From contig JAQFWX010000015.1 in assembly GCA_027605045.1 (NCBI GenBank), forward strand, positions 604,455-668,454: a DNA stretch of 64,000 nucleotides. Reading direction: 5' to 3'. Under the pieces are notes generated by a model that ran no database searches, had not been told where the DNA came from, and saw only the letters and a list, made by a program, of their open reading frames with translations. Source of the stretch: Phallus indusiatus (taxonomy: Eukaryota; Basidiomycota; Agaricomycetes; Phallales; Phallaceae). Both the position numbers and the translations under genes were made by a program. Positions 31,778 to 43,483 of this stretch are shown one piece after another; the stretch's first letter is position 1; each line of letters opens with the position of its first letter.

Positions 31778-34739
31778 ACTGAGTGTGTAGAGTTAAGCAG
31801 AAAGCTTTGTGACGTGTGTCGTAATGGTGAAGGATAGATATCGCGAATTTATAGTAGAATGAAGAGCGCCCGGGTATTAGATTTTGAGGATAACGAAGTG
31901 AAGATACACCGTGAATCTGCACTGTTGCCTTTCGCAGGGTCGTACTAGTAGTACGTCGTTACTGGATCATACCCTTATTTCAGCTATCCCAAACTAACTG
32001 TCATTCTAAAAAAAATTGATAAAACAAAATTGTGATGTTGTTGAAGGCCTCGTATGCCAAGATGCGTGCTATATGTACATTATATACCCTATGATAGAGG
32101 CATTAAAAACAACTGAGCAGTGTATTCATACGGAGATCGTCTTACATAGTAAATTATGGAGGAGTGATAATATTAGACCACCAGTCAAAACAAGGGGAAG
32201 ATTATCGCGGTTAGACAGCTGTGGCGTGAGGAACAGTGCAAATCGGCGCGCCAGGATTATCGAACTGATACACAGTGTCCTCATTTGTCAAAAGCCAACG
32301 GCGCAGGGAAGCGTTAGAACAGGTCGCCGTCTTAAAAATGCAGTCATGCACTTGCCCTGATCTAAATATATATCCCGAGAGACGTCATCTTCTGTTCTAT
32401 AACAATGCGCAGTGCACTTCCCAGAAATGATAAACCAGATCCAACCCTTGTTGAAAGGGCATCATCCTGAAGTCAGAAAAAGCCGGATACATATTTGTCT
32501 TCTATACGAAATGCACGTTTCAAGCATTTGCGCGGGTAACGGGTAACGGAAGTTCTTTTCGCTGTTCTCGCTCTTTAAATTCTATGAATTTAGCCAAAAT
32601 GCAGCGTGTCAGGTAGGTGTATCGCGTTCCGCTTACTCAAACTATCCCTGCTTGACTTACAGGTCATTATACGGTTAATCGATGTGAATGCCGGTGAGTC
32701 AATTCAGGATCTAAAACCATAATTGTGGCACAGGGCGGTATCCCTTTGCATCGTAAGCTCAAAATTGTCCGAGAGTGATGACTAAAAAGTGTGAGTCACT
32801 AGCCTAGTAGCCACTCCACATGTATAATCAACTGAGATGAACATATTGGTAGGTCAAACACCGGTCTTCATGATAAACGAAGTAACTCAAGGATCAGGGT
32901 GTTACTAAAAAAACCGGTTCCTGTGCGATTTGCGCTCGAATCGAATTACCAAAAGGGTCTGATTCTAAATTAGGGTACGTAGCACTTAGCCTAGAGAATT
33001 TGAGCACCGAACTAAAAGTCATGACATGCTAGATGAATCAGACTTACAGATCTGAGCCTATCTGAGCCACATCATCTGCTAAAGATAACCAATTTTTCAT
33101 GTAACTCTGTGTAACTCCAAGGAGATAGTGTATTTGTTTGTCGTAGGTCTGTCAAGCTTATCATAATTTAAGAGGAACGCTATTGGAACGTTCGCTATAG
33201 GCAGAAGCATCGCTTTGAATGAATTGAATGAAGAAGGTACGATGCTGATTACAAGCTATCTTTGCTTACCTTATACACATTTGTTCGTGCCTTCGTGCGA
33301 CAGACGGTATCCCATTTTACGTTACTGGCAGTAACACAGATACAAGGTTTGAAATTATCGCAAGCAATATAATACATTACGAGTATAAAACAAGCCAAAC
33401 AAATCGCGCGTTATTATAGGCAGCACGAAAAGAATAGCCGGATTTCGTCTGATTGCAAACAATTCTGTCTGCGCAGTGCGCACATGTACAGAATCCGGGA
33501 GCAGAAAATCGACAAGCATTGCGTCGCATCGGAACGGTAGTGATATGAATTTCGGCTACATAATGGCTAGCTGCATTTCTCTTAGCTCATAAAATTCTTA
33601 GCTCATAAAATTTACCGTGTGTAACGGACTTCTGCTTAACCTCAAGGTTTTGAAGAATTAGTTGGAGGTAAACTAGAAATCAATTATAGAGAGAACATAC
33701 CACGAGACCTCATTTATCCGACGATGCCATTAGACCAAGTCAATGGGTTGCGATCATGCGTATACAGTGCAACTGTAAGCTCTGACTAGGGTAACTTTGC
33801 CGGAGGCATCCGTGACATCCGCGACATAACAGCGCTTGTGGTTTGCTTGTTTTCCCAATGTTTTCCCTTTTTTTCGAAACGGCTGGACGAACTTCTTTCT
33901 ACTCCGGAGTTATAGCAAATTAGCGGAACGACATCAGGCGTTAATAGATGTGTATGCATCGCTGTCCTTTATCTTTTTTTTCGACTGAGCTTTCGGACCC
34001 TCGCGTATAGGAAACCCTTCAATATTACTTGCGTGGACGTCGTATTTTACCGTAGGATGGTTCACAATGCCAACGGAATCAGACGCAGTGAGACGTGACG
34101 CGCGTGACGACTGGTCAAAACGGGAGGTATCCGGCTTTGTCTCCATCTGCCTGTTGAACAGCTTTCGCGTCAACAATGTATTCATCCTTACTACAAATGC
34201 ATTCAAAAATTCTTGTATTAAGATTGAGTAATTCCAAGTAAGTGCGAATTCGGGTTTTTATCTTTACTTCAAACCTGTGGTTACCATAGCGACGCGCCCT
34301 ACTTCCACAGAGCTGCCAGTTTCTGTTCAAACGGTGAAGACTCTGTAGACTAGGGAATCTCGAAACAGGCTACAGCAGCCGTAAAGATGCCGAAAATTTT
34401 TCTCTTCCCATCCTTATTGCCACCGCCACCAACATTGACGATATTCGCCCTAATTAGAATCACGCCGATCCATCTGTCCAATCTCCCTCGCTTTGGATTT
34501 GGTCGTGACCGCCTGAACGGAGCGGACTCAAATTTCTCAAGATGATAAAACTTCAATCTATTCGTACATGACTTCAGACTCTGCGTTGCAAAGTCTGTGT
34601 TAGCGATCAAACCAGCCACCAACGCGTAATGCGCTCGCTTTTGAAAACAACGCTAGAGGTAAGTCGGTGCATGGAGCAAGCCTTGTCCGCCGCAACTGTC
34701 ATCGATCTTATTTTTTTTTTTCACAGCATCCTTCAGCAC
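31778..34739. other. Non-coding accessory stretch
   Basis: About 3 kb without a supported gene. A 114-codon ORF at 32016-32360 has no motif; part of it resembles about 30360-30460 (CGGCGNNCCAGGA followed by similar words), suggesting an old repeat. A perfect 16-bp tandem repeat lies at 33580-33611. Short minus-strand ORFs at 33934-34622 have no recognisable domain. Confidence 0.35.
33580..33611. repeat. Perfect 16-bp tandem duplication
   Basis: TCTTAGCTCATAAAAT occurs twice back to back (33580-33595, 33596-33611). A local slippage product with no visible function. Confidence 0.7.
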
Positions 34740-35574
34740 AATGCTTGTACAATGAAGTTCCTCATGTCTCGAACAAACCAGACCAAATTTCCCATTGCTG
34801 CTTCCCTTTCGACAATGGTCTCATGACGATAGTAGCGTGCCACCTCCTTTTCAGTTCCTTAATTACGCAAGCGGAAGAGGAAACCTGTGTAAAACCCGCA
34901 TTGTCCATCTTTAAATCCGGCACCGCCTTTTGTTGTTGACTCATTCTGCTTCTCACCGCCTCCGCCCCCTCTATTGTACAAACTGCCTCGTGTTCTGCCG
35001 ACGTTCCACGCGTCAAGTTGGTCATCACTTGTACTCAGCCCTTCTCTGATGACCCGCCATATAAAATGCCTCAGACCTCAGGTTTTGACCTACATATCTT
35101 TTATCATCTCAACAATTCCCAATGCAAACGCCACTGGCATCCACTGCACAGCCGTATTTATTTGCCTCCGCCACTGACCCACTCCGATCAACAAATCTTC
35201 TTTCGGCAAATATTAGACACGCCTCCCTTATTCCTCTCAACACCCCGACTCAATCATGTAATTATTTTTTTCTTTCCTTTACATCTCTCAAGCTAATTCC
35301 TGCAGCGCTCAACGTTAGAAAACGCGGGCGCTCAGAGGTAGATGGCTATACTGAAGACGAGGAAGGCGAAATTCCACCCGACACTTCGACAATGGACGTA
35401 ATCATGGCGAAACGAAAACAGAATGCATTGGCGGCGCGTCGAAGTCGGATACGTAAATTGGAATATACTCATAAGCTCGAGGAATCTCTGGCAGCCATAA
35501 CTCGAGATCGCGATATGTGGAGGGAGCGAGCCTACCGGGCTGAAAATAAATTACGAGCTCATGGGTTATTATGA
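34740..35574 (+). pseudogene. Decayed partial copy of the GCN4-like bZIP gene
   Basis: Homology to the bZIP gene begins near 34740-34830 (GTGCCACCTCCTTTTCAG here, ATGCCACCTCCTTTTGGC at about 21999) and continues through GAGGAAACCTGTGTA to the C-terminus. The long activation region is shortened and out of frame. The last 100 or so codons are open and well kept: KRGRSEVDG, acidic linker EDEEGEIPPDTSTMD, basic region AKRKQNALAARRSRIRKLEY, zipper KLEESLAAITRDRDMWRERA, stop at 35574. Changes in the bZIP are mostly conservative, as though selected longer than the rest. A product from the internal Met in STMDVIM would be a DNA-binding domain without an activator. Whether it is expressed is unknown. 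Confidence 0.72.
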
Positions 35575-36236
35575 AAATGGTTTAATCTTTCACCTCTTTC
35601 AGTTTCTTGATCCTTCGTCCTTGTACTAGTTATTTCCATGCGGGTTTCGCACACTCTATCCACATTTCTCTATCAGGCCCCATGTCTCTTTGTCTGTTCC
35701 AACCCCTGTTCTGTTCATCTTAACTTTCATTATATTTACCTTCACTGGTCTCGTTGCCACCCAAAAACTCGATTTTTCTGTAGATTGTTCCATCCTACAA
35801 TTTTCTTTGATATGTATTTATGTGAAGCTCTCCGAGTAGTTTGAACTGGTTTTAGCTCAATAGTGAAGTATGGTTAATGCCATCACGTAGGCTCTTCTCG
35901 AGTCCTCTTGAATTAACAGTAAGAGATGTTAATATGCGACGCGGATGTTTGGCTGTATGCGTGGTGACAACGGATTGGATAAGGAGCCGCCAATGATACC
36001 AACAAAAACACAGACTAAAAAACACCTTTGAGTTTTGACTGATCATTTATTCTAGAATTACTATACCACGCTTGTGTTATCAATTAATTAAATAAAAACA
36101 GAGAACAGTTATTTTTATGCGACTAAGATTTTCAAATTCACACCAACACGTTAAACCTGCACAAGCCCCTCTTGCCTGCTATTGTCACTACAAATATTAG
36201 CAGTTCTCAGTAATAACATACTAAAGAACCCTGCTC
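35575..36236. other. Spacer between bZIP relic and copy C
   Basis: Probably 3' sequence of the relic followed by the 3' region of copy C. The part from about 36030 on (CTTTGAG...GATCATT...) recurs after copy D at about 39567, which places the left edge of the C/D duplication unit here. Confidence 0.4.
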
Positions 36237-37965
36237 TTAAGCTGTCTGACTATATTTGATATAAGATTCAGTAATAGAGTCGTGGTCATAGTCCGAGTCG
36301 TCAAGGCTGTCTTTCACATCGGTGTCTTCAGGAGTGGCCAGCTCGACAATAATTGATTGCCGAACATGTTGGACAAAACTCCAAGTTGTGAATCGTAGCG
36401 ATGGAAGGTATGCTTTGCTGACCTCGATTTTATGGGAGTTAAGTTCGCGAAGGTCTAACATAAAATCGGCCATCAAGATGCTCGACAAGCTTGAATTGGA
36501 AGTTAGATAATATTTATGATCCAAAAACAACAAAAAGTCTCACGCATTTTGTATAGAATTGAAAACTTGCGACAACTCGAAAACAGAGTCAGAGGTCTAA
36601 ATAAGTTTGGTGACGATGATTGAGATAAGAAAGAACGTTGAGCAATACATTTCCAGCCTGCAAAACAGCTCATAAATACAAAGTAGCTTCGTCATTTTTT
36701 AACTCACCCCTCTTAATACTAAGTCCGTGAGGCTAATGAAGACGACGAAACTTTGCGGATGATCCTTAATTCAAGAGACTACATTTACGGTGCAGAACTC
36801 AAGGGTGCTTACCAGCATCTTAATATACCTGATTGTTGATTGTCAGAGCTTATTTGCAAACGGATTAACTGACAAACTCACTTTGTTTAATAATCAAAGA
36901 TAGAAGACTATGCGTGTCTCGAATACCGTATTCGTTGTTCGATTTCCACATACTCCAAACTTGAAGCCTACACATGCAAACACAGAATACAACGAAATCA
37001 GTGCAAACGGTGCTGATGTCACTGCTGAGTATGAGTTTAACATTTATGTCTAGTACATCCGTTTTTAGGTAATATTCGTTTTTTTTTGGAGACTTCCATG
37101 AGACATACTGGAAAAACTGAAAGCAGGGTGTTACATCTTTCTGAACCAATCTCAAAATTGAATTACTAACCCCGTTCCGCATCTCGGGAACGCTATTACA
37201 TCTGGAGGATTCAGGATAGAGGATTAAACACTTTTAGCAACGTCAGGGCTCATACCATACAAGTGGAGTATAATGCTTGAGAAAAACCAAAAGCTAAGCT
37301 CATGGCCAGAATTTTGCTTGGCCACAAAGCATATGCTCGAGTAATCAACAAACCTAAGACACCTTGCTCAGATGTGAGTAAATAACTGATAATCCAAGCA
37401 CACCTTGAACACCAGTATATGACAAGAATGACGCGGCAGTTGACCCAAAGTTGACCAAGATGTTACAAGAGCTTTGGATATTTGAGAAATTTTGTCGATA
37501 TTAATGTTCAGAATCGACTGTTTACCTTTCAGACTTGGAAACATAAATAATATTAATCAAATTCGATTGGCTTTTGAACAGATATAATCTAATCAACTTA
37601 CTGTCGTGAAGATTTTCGACAAAAGAAGTCCTTGCTCAACCAAAGCCCCGTATCTTGCAAAAATGTATAGCCACGTAGGTACACTGAAATGCTTTGTCCA
37701 TATATGCTTTATCTCCTGTGATAGCTTCAAAAGGGCGGCATAGAAGAGAAGGACTAGAAAGTTATATATGTTAGAGCAGCTGATGTCCTTGGGCTTAGAT
37801 CGGTTACCTGTACAACTGAGGCAAACCCAGTTGTAAACATTGCTAAAATTTTTACGTCAGGTATGTATATTAATAATGGAAGATCAACATATCATACCCC
37901 TCGTACATGTCTCGAATAATGGTGTCTGTGGAAAAAACAGTTACCTTACTGCTTGTGCTGTTCAT
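36237..37965 (-). CDS. DUF6533-type multi-pass membrane protein, copy C
   Basis: It starts MNSTSSKVTVFS at 37965. The exons parallel copies A and B: NVYNWVCLSCT, core FYAALLKLSQEIKHIWTKHF with VPTWLYIFARYGALVEQG, helix exon around GLLITRAYALWPSKILAMSL, VLDINVKLILSSDISTVCTD followed by FVVFCVCMCRLQVWSMWK, helix FVVFISLTDLVLRG, last exon LSSILMADFMLDLRELNSHK with acidic tail ending YSQTA at 36237. The intron after GVQG (GTGTGC...TTAG) contains stops and must be spliced. It resembles copy D more than A or B. No broken border was found. Function unknown. Confidence 0.7.
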
Positions 37966-38093
37966 TATGTGGTCAAGAACGATGATAGAGATTAGTTCCC
38001 AATGAGTGTCATTGAAGATGTAAACGAATACCCTTGTTCTTAAATACAGTCTCAGCCTCTAAATGGCCATGAACTGTACAATTTTCGTCTCTA

Positions 38094-38245
38094 TGCCAAT
38101 CAATGATCTGTTTTTTTTTTTTGGCGGAGCTTAAGGCTGGTTTTCTGGCGATAGCCAGTCGAGCTATTTATAGGGCCGCTGCCTGGGTGTGTACGTAGAG
38201 AAACATAGATACATAAATTTGGCAACAGTGCCAATCAATGATCTG
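38094..38245 (-). mobile_element. SINE-like retroposed insertion with 17-bp target duplication
   Basis: The 17-bp direct repeat TGCCAATCAATGATCTG at 38094-38110 and 38229-38245 flanks a 118-bp insert, 38111-38228, that begins with 12 T (a 3' poly(A) tail on the minus strand). Next to the tail the minus strand reads AGCCTTAAGCTCCGCC, related to the insertion at 8271-8340. Both have a short hairpin; here it is CTGGCGATAGCCAG. No coding capacity. I do not see a convincing tRNA-type B box, so the origin of the 5' part is open. Insertion hit one arm of the inverted repeat at 38231-38306. Confidence 0.68.
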
Positions 38246-38306
38246 GGTTTGGCTCTGAAGTAGATCTCCAATGTGCTTCAGAGCCGAAACCCAAATTATT
38301 GATTAG
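38231..38306. repeat. Inverted repeat, about 30-bp arms
   Basis: Arm 38231-38260 (CCAATCAATGATCTGGG then TTTGGCTCTGAAG) pairs with 38276-38306 (CTTCAGAGCCGAAACCC then AAATTATTGATTAG) across a 15-base loop, with a few mismatches and one bulge. The matching region upstream of copy D lacks it, so it seems to have arrived in copy C after the duplication. Possibly a small MITE-like element. Confidence 0.55.
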
Positions 38307-39787
38307 TAAATAGCCATAGTCTCCACCTCCATGGATTGTACATTGTCAACATCTCAGCTGAGAAATTGTCTTTGGAATTTGACAGAAAATGCGCCGTTGT
38401 TCAAAACTCACTTGCAGCTGAGGTACAAGAACACAATCAGGCGATATATCCACTAGTCCCCTTTCGCCTAATTTTATTTTTTAAGTACTGCTGTTATGAA
38501 ATATTCCAATATGTAAGTGGCGTGTTACGGGATCGGCCTGATCTGGATATAAATGGATAGGCCACAGTGCCAGCGTCCGAATGACGCGGAACGTCGATAA
38601 GTCTATACTTTTCTATATCTTATTAGTAAATCACGAAGCTTCCATTTTATGTTGTTCACTGGAATGGCGATTTGCAGATTGTCTACATATAGCAGTCTGT
38701 CATTTGGCTGACCAACAGCAAGAACAATGTATTTCCTTACTTTCAATGTCTAATGACATCAGTGTTTTGTAAGCGAACCGAGGGTTGATGTTATACTCTC
38801 TGTGATAAACCAAAATTGACCAAAGATCTAGAAGACTCAGCTAGGGTGATCACCTTATAGAAGAACGTGCGTCCAACAACAGCTGTCAATGGGGCGGGAT
38901 ACTAGTAGAACTATTTAAGAAAAGTGGTTTGTTAAAATTATGTCTTATCATAGGTACGATCGTAGAACATTAACTCATGCACATAACAAAAATACCAGCC
39001 ATCGTGATTTAGACCGCAACCATTGTTGCAACAACTTGAGTCATATAAGTTTGCTATATGCCTTCATGTCCTTGCGAGGAAAAATGTCATTTGCGCGTTG
39101 AGCTTTTTGAAAGGTCACTGAGTCATGATGATGCATATATATAGCCCTGAAGAGATGCCTTCTGTTGTCACACCATATAGTGTAGATACTGAGTCGCTGC
39201 TACACGGTGCGCAGACTCAATACACGAAATAAACTGAAAGTGTGAAAAAGATGTTTTGATTCGAGCAGAAGTGTGAGGATTAAATACATAAATCTCTGAG
39301 GGCCGTAATGTAAATTAGGGACTATGAAATGAGGACTGAAATATGAAGACTGAAATATGAGAACAAGAAAATGAGGACAGAGAAATGGGGACAAGAACGT
39401 TCAGGACAATAGGACGCTAACGAGCGCTAAACGACATCGTGTAGGTAGGTAGCTACGTTTCCTTACAAGTTACAATAGCTATAAAGCACCGGACGGGCTT
39501 GAGGCTGACACCGATGAGAATTGCACAAGGAGCACTGACACCGACAAAAACAAGACAAAAAAACCCTTTGAGCTTGCTCGATCATTGATATTTAAATAAG
39601 TATTACTATGCTACCCCTGTATACTAATTAATAAATAGCGAAAAGCAGAGAACAGTTTTTAATGCGAATGAGATCTTTGAGTTTCGCACCAATGTACTAT
39701 ATTAGACCTGTATAAACCACTTTTTTCTGTCATGTCAATGGTTACTAAAAAATATTAGCAGTAATTACATACCGAAGAGATCTGCTC

Positions 39788-41506
39788 TTAAGCTGTTTGA
39801 TTGCTTTCAATATTAAATCCAGTAATATCAGGGTCATAGTCATCGAGGCTGTCTTCCACACTGTTGTTTTCAGGAGTGGCAAGCTCAACAGTAATTGTTT
39901 GGTGGACATATTGGAGAAAATTGGTGAATCGTAGAGGCGGAAAAGATGCTTTGCTGGCCTCAATTTTGGTGGCGTTAAGGCCACGGAGGTCTAGTGTAAA
40001 ATCGGCCACTAAGATGCTCGACAAGCTTGAAGTAATAGTCAAATGACATTTATGGTTATGAAAAAATAATACAAAGACTCACCCATTTTGTAAAGTATTA
40101 TAAACTCGCGAAAAATTCATAATAAAGTCTGAGGTCTAAATAAGTTTAGTGTTGATGATTGAGGCAAATAAAAAGCATTAATCAATACGTTTTCAGCCTG
40201 TAAAAAGAGCAACATATCATAAATACGTATTATTAGTCTCATCAACCTTCAACTTACCCCTATTAATACTGAGTCGGCAGTGTTGATAACAACGACAAAA
40301 CTTTGCGAATCATTAATTTTATTCATGGCGCAGAGCTCAGGGATGCTTACCAGCATCTTAGGATACCTAATTGTCGCTGATTAGTGCTTGTCCAGAAACA
40401 AATCAACGGACAAAGACAAACTCACTTTGCTTAACCAAAACAGATACAATACTATGTTTGTTTCGAATACCGGCTTCGTTTTTCAACTTCCATGTACTCC
40501 AAAGCCCCCGCATGCAAATGCAGAATACAATGAGTTCACTGAGAATGGTTGCGATATCACTGCTGAGTGAAATTTCAACATCTATGTCTAGTATATCCGT
40601 TGTTCTCATTTTTGGTAATATTCGTTTTTTTAATATGAGACATACCGGAAGACCTAAAGGTAGAGTGTTACATCTTCTGCACCAAAATCAAAAGTGAATT
40701 ACTGACCCCGTGAAACATCCCGGAAACGCTATTACAGCTGAAAAAAAAAGGGTTAAACCCCATTAATCAGGATCAGAAACATTAGGGCTCTTACCATACA
40801 ACTCGAGTATCACGCTTGAGAAAAAACCAAAAGCTAAGCCCGCGGCCAGAATTTTGCTTGGACATAAAGTATATGCTCGGATGATCAATAAACCTAAGAC
40901 ATCTTGTCTAGTCCAGATTTTAATAATTGATAATCCATGCGTGCCTTGAATACCAGCATATGACAAGAATGACGCGGCCTGTGATGCATTCGCCAGGATG
41001 TTACAAGAGCTTTGGATTTATGAACTTTCGTCAATTATATTAACGTTTAGAACTAAATTCTCACCTTTCTGACTTGAAGACATAAATAATAGCAGCCAAA
41101 GCCGACCGGCGTTTGAAAAGATGTGATGATTAACTTACTGTTGCGAAGATGATTGACAAAAGCAGACCTTGTTGAACCAAGGACCCATATCTTGCAAAAA
41201 CGTACAGCCATGTAATAACGCTGAAAGGCTTTGTCCATATATATTGTATCTCTTGTGGTAGCTTCAAAAGGGCGGCATAGAAGAGAAGGACTAGAAAGTT
41301 TTATATGTTAAAGGTGTTAAAATTCGATGTCTTCGGGGTTAGATTGCTCACCTGTACAACTGAGGGAAACCCAGTCGTAGACAATGCTAATATTTCCCGT
41401 TAGGTATATATTTATAAAAACGGAAGATCGAAATAGTATACCCCTCGTAAATTTCTTGGATAATGTATGCCGGAACAACGGTTACGTTACTGTTCGTGCT
41501 GTTCAT
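39788..41506 (-). CDS. DUF6533-type multi-pass membrane protein, copy D
   Basis: It starts MNSTNSNVTVVPAYIIQEIY at 41506, then SIVYDWVSLSCT, core FYAALLKLPQEIQYIWTKPF with VITWLYVFARYGSLVQQG, helix exon LLIIRAYTLCPSKILAAGLA, exon ILDIDVEISLSSDIATILSE followed by LIVFCICMRGLWSTWKLK, and last exon LSSILVADFTLDLRGLNATK with acidic tail ending ESNQTA at 39788. The intron at 40894-40944 has lost its GT (GC in its place) and, unlike in A-C, is 51 nt long, in frame and free of stops, so it may be retained as 17 extra residues. Its stop codon lies 3,551 bp from that of copy C. Tandem duplicate of C; function unknown. Confidence 0.7.
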
Positions 41507-43483
41507 TATAGTGTGATCAAGAACGATGGTAGAGATTAGTTCCTGAATGTCATAGACGGTATACCAAACTTGAACCAAATATCCCTCGTTCTTAAATACA
41601 GCCTCCACCTCTAAACCGTGGCCGATTGTGTATTGAAGTCAACATCTCAGTTGAGAAATTCCACCTCTAAACCGTGGCCGATTGTGTATCGAAGTCAACA
41701 TCTCAGTTGAGAAATTGACTTGGGAACTTGACAGAGGGATGTTCCAAGATTGTTCGCTGTTCAAAATTCACTTGCAGCTAAGGTAGTACAACTTGGAGGT
41801 CACAATCAAGCGATATCTCACCTAGTCCTTCAAACACTGCTGTCATGAAATGCTCCGGGTCAATATGCAAGAGGGTTGTTACGGCATCGGCTTGGTCTGG
41901 ATATAAACGGATGAGCCATAGCGCCGATAAGTCTTCTGTATATCTTATTATGAAGCTTTAACCGGTATTTGCAGATCATCTCAGCACATAGGAGCAATCC
42001 GGTAGCATTTGACTGAACAGTAACAATAACAACGTGATTCTTCACTTTGAATATCTATGATGAACATTAGGGTTTCGTAAGCGAATCAAGGGTTTGATGA
42101 TACAATCTCAGTGATAAAGCCAAAAATTGACTAAAGATATATCTAGAAGACTCGGCGAAAGTTGTCAAATTAGCTTACAGTGATCACGAAGAAGAAACAT
42201 GCGCCCAACAGCTGTCAATGGGGCGGGATAGAACTGATTGAGGAAAATGATTGGTTGTAGATTACGCCTTATTAGTCGTTAAATATTGACTTAAATATAT
42301 AGCAAAAAATACTAGTCATCGTGATTTAGGTTGCAGCCGTGGTTGCAATAAATTCAAGTTGAGTCATATAACTCGCTATTAGGTGTTGTGCCTGGATGTC
42401 CCTATGGTAAAAATGTAACTGGGGACGTTGAGCTTTTTTGAAAGGCCACTCACTAAAAGGTCATCGATTCATCATTGAAACATGAGGCATATGTATAGCT
42501 TAAACTGAACTAACGTCCTCTGTCGTCGCATCATGGAGCACATCCCGCCAAATCCGAAAGAGTTGAATGTTACGATCCTTTGAATAAACTTCCAGTTTAG
42601 AGCGGGACGCGCAAGCCACTGATGAGATCAATTGACTCTACTGCTTGGTATCTAATGAGTCATTTGAGGAAAGTTAGAGCACCCTTGTTTGTCTTTCAGG
42701 TTATTAAGTTGAACACAAAGACAACATCAAGGGCGTACAAAGTGCCATATGATCCAATCATAACGCTGATTCTTGATGATTTTCGCACGGCTTTTGGGCC
42801 TCCTATCAAAAAATGTACCATTAGCACCAGATCAATCGCCTTGACCCGAGAAGAAAATGGGAGCTGATTTAAAGTGTGGAGCAAGAGTCAGAAGCAAAGT
42901 TGCGGTCATGGTTATAATTTTGTCGGCGTTACGATTGGGGTGTGTGGTGGGCGGGAAAGGTTTTAGCCTCCGACCACCAGCGCTAAGCTCAAGTCCAAAC
43001 TTCATGCTTTGACATTAGGTTCGGCGCAACTTGCCGGTGAACCTTTGATTTATACTGTCTCCTACCTCTTTTCTCTCTCCAAAATTCCGAAAGACATTAA
43101 TGAATTATTCGAAGATTCTATATCTTCTTCGAGACTAAAATTGTTTGAGATTGCAATATGCAGAATTATCATCAAGCTACTAGTATCGTACGACCCTTAA
43201 GACGAAATTCTCAATACCCGGACGAACGAACCTGCCTAGCTATCGCTTCTTCCAATTGTAATGTTATTGGTGCATGCCTAATCTAAACACACCGAACCCT
43301 CATTTGAAAAGTGGCTCGACGTATTTTGAAGGATTTTTTCAAGAAAAAGGGAATACCTTTCACTGAACAGAATCACGTACGATGTGCCAAGTAATGGGCG
43401 AGCCTTATGATCACTTGCGCTTTCATTTAAAAAAAGGTCCAGCTTAGCAACTTCCCTATTCCTTCCACTTCAATAACTAAACC
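41507..43483. other. Upstream region of copy D and spacer
   Basis: About 2 kb. The left 1 kb is shared with the upstream region of copy C. A 56-bp tandem duplication is at 41605-41716. Two ORFs of 63-81 codons at 42622-42867 and 43009-43200 have no recognisable motif and no splice context. A palindromic ATGAGTCAT at 42655-42663 is a GCN4-type site but is not near a start codon. Confidence 0.4.
41605..41716. repeat. 56-bp tandem duplication
   Basis: Two copies (41605-41660, 41661-41716) differ at one base (TATT versus TATC at the 30th position). One mismatch in 56 suggests a recent event, upstream of copy D. Confidence 0.75.

Larger units (their letters stand above)
37966..39787. other. Upstream region of copy C and spacer to copy D
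   Basis: About 1.8 kb. The first 1.2 kb is homologous to the sequence upstream of copy D (for example CAACATCTCAG(C/T)TGAGAAATTG at 38347 and 41640), interrupted here by the hairpin and SINE-like insertion. The segment near 39200-39420 is AG-rich with several short repeats of ATGAGGAC/ATGAAGAC words. No gene is supported. Confidence 0.45.

Noticed and set aside
32016..32360. 114-codon ORF in the accessory spacer
   Set aside because: No motif and mixed composition. It partly overlaps an old repeat-like stretch.
34935..42663. Additional TGACTCAT/TGAGTCAT sites (34935, 39119, 42655) as a bZIP regulon within the block
   Set aside because: The first is leftover coding sequence of the bZIP relic. 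The others lie over 1 kb from the DUF6533 starts and are not at homologous positions in C and D.
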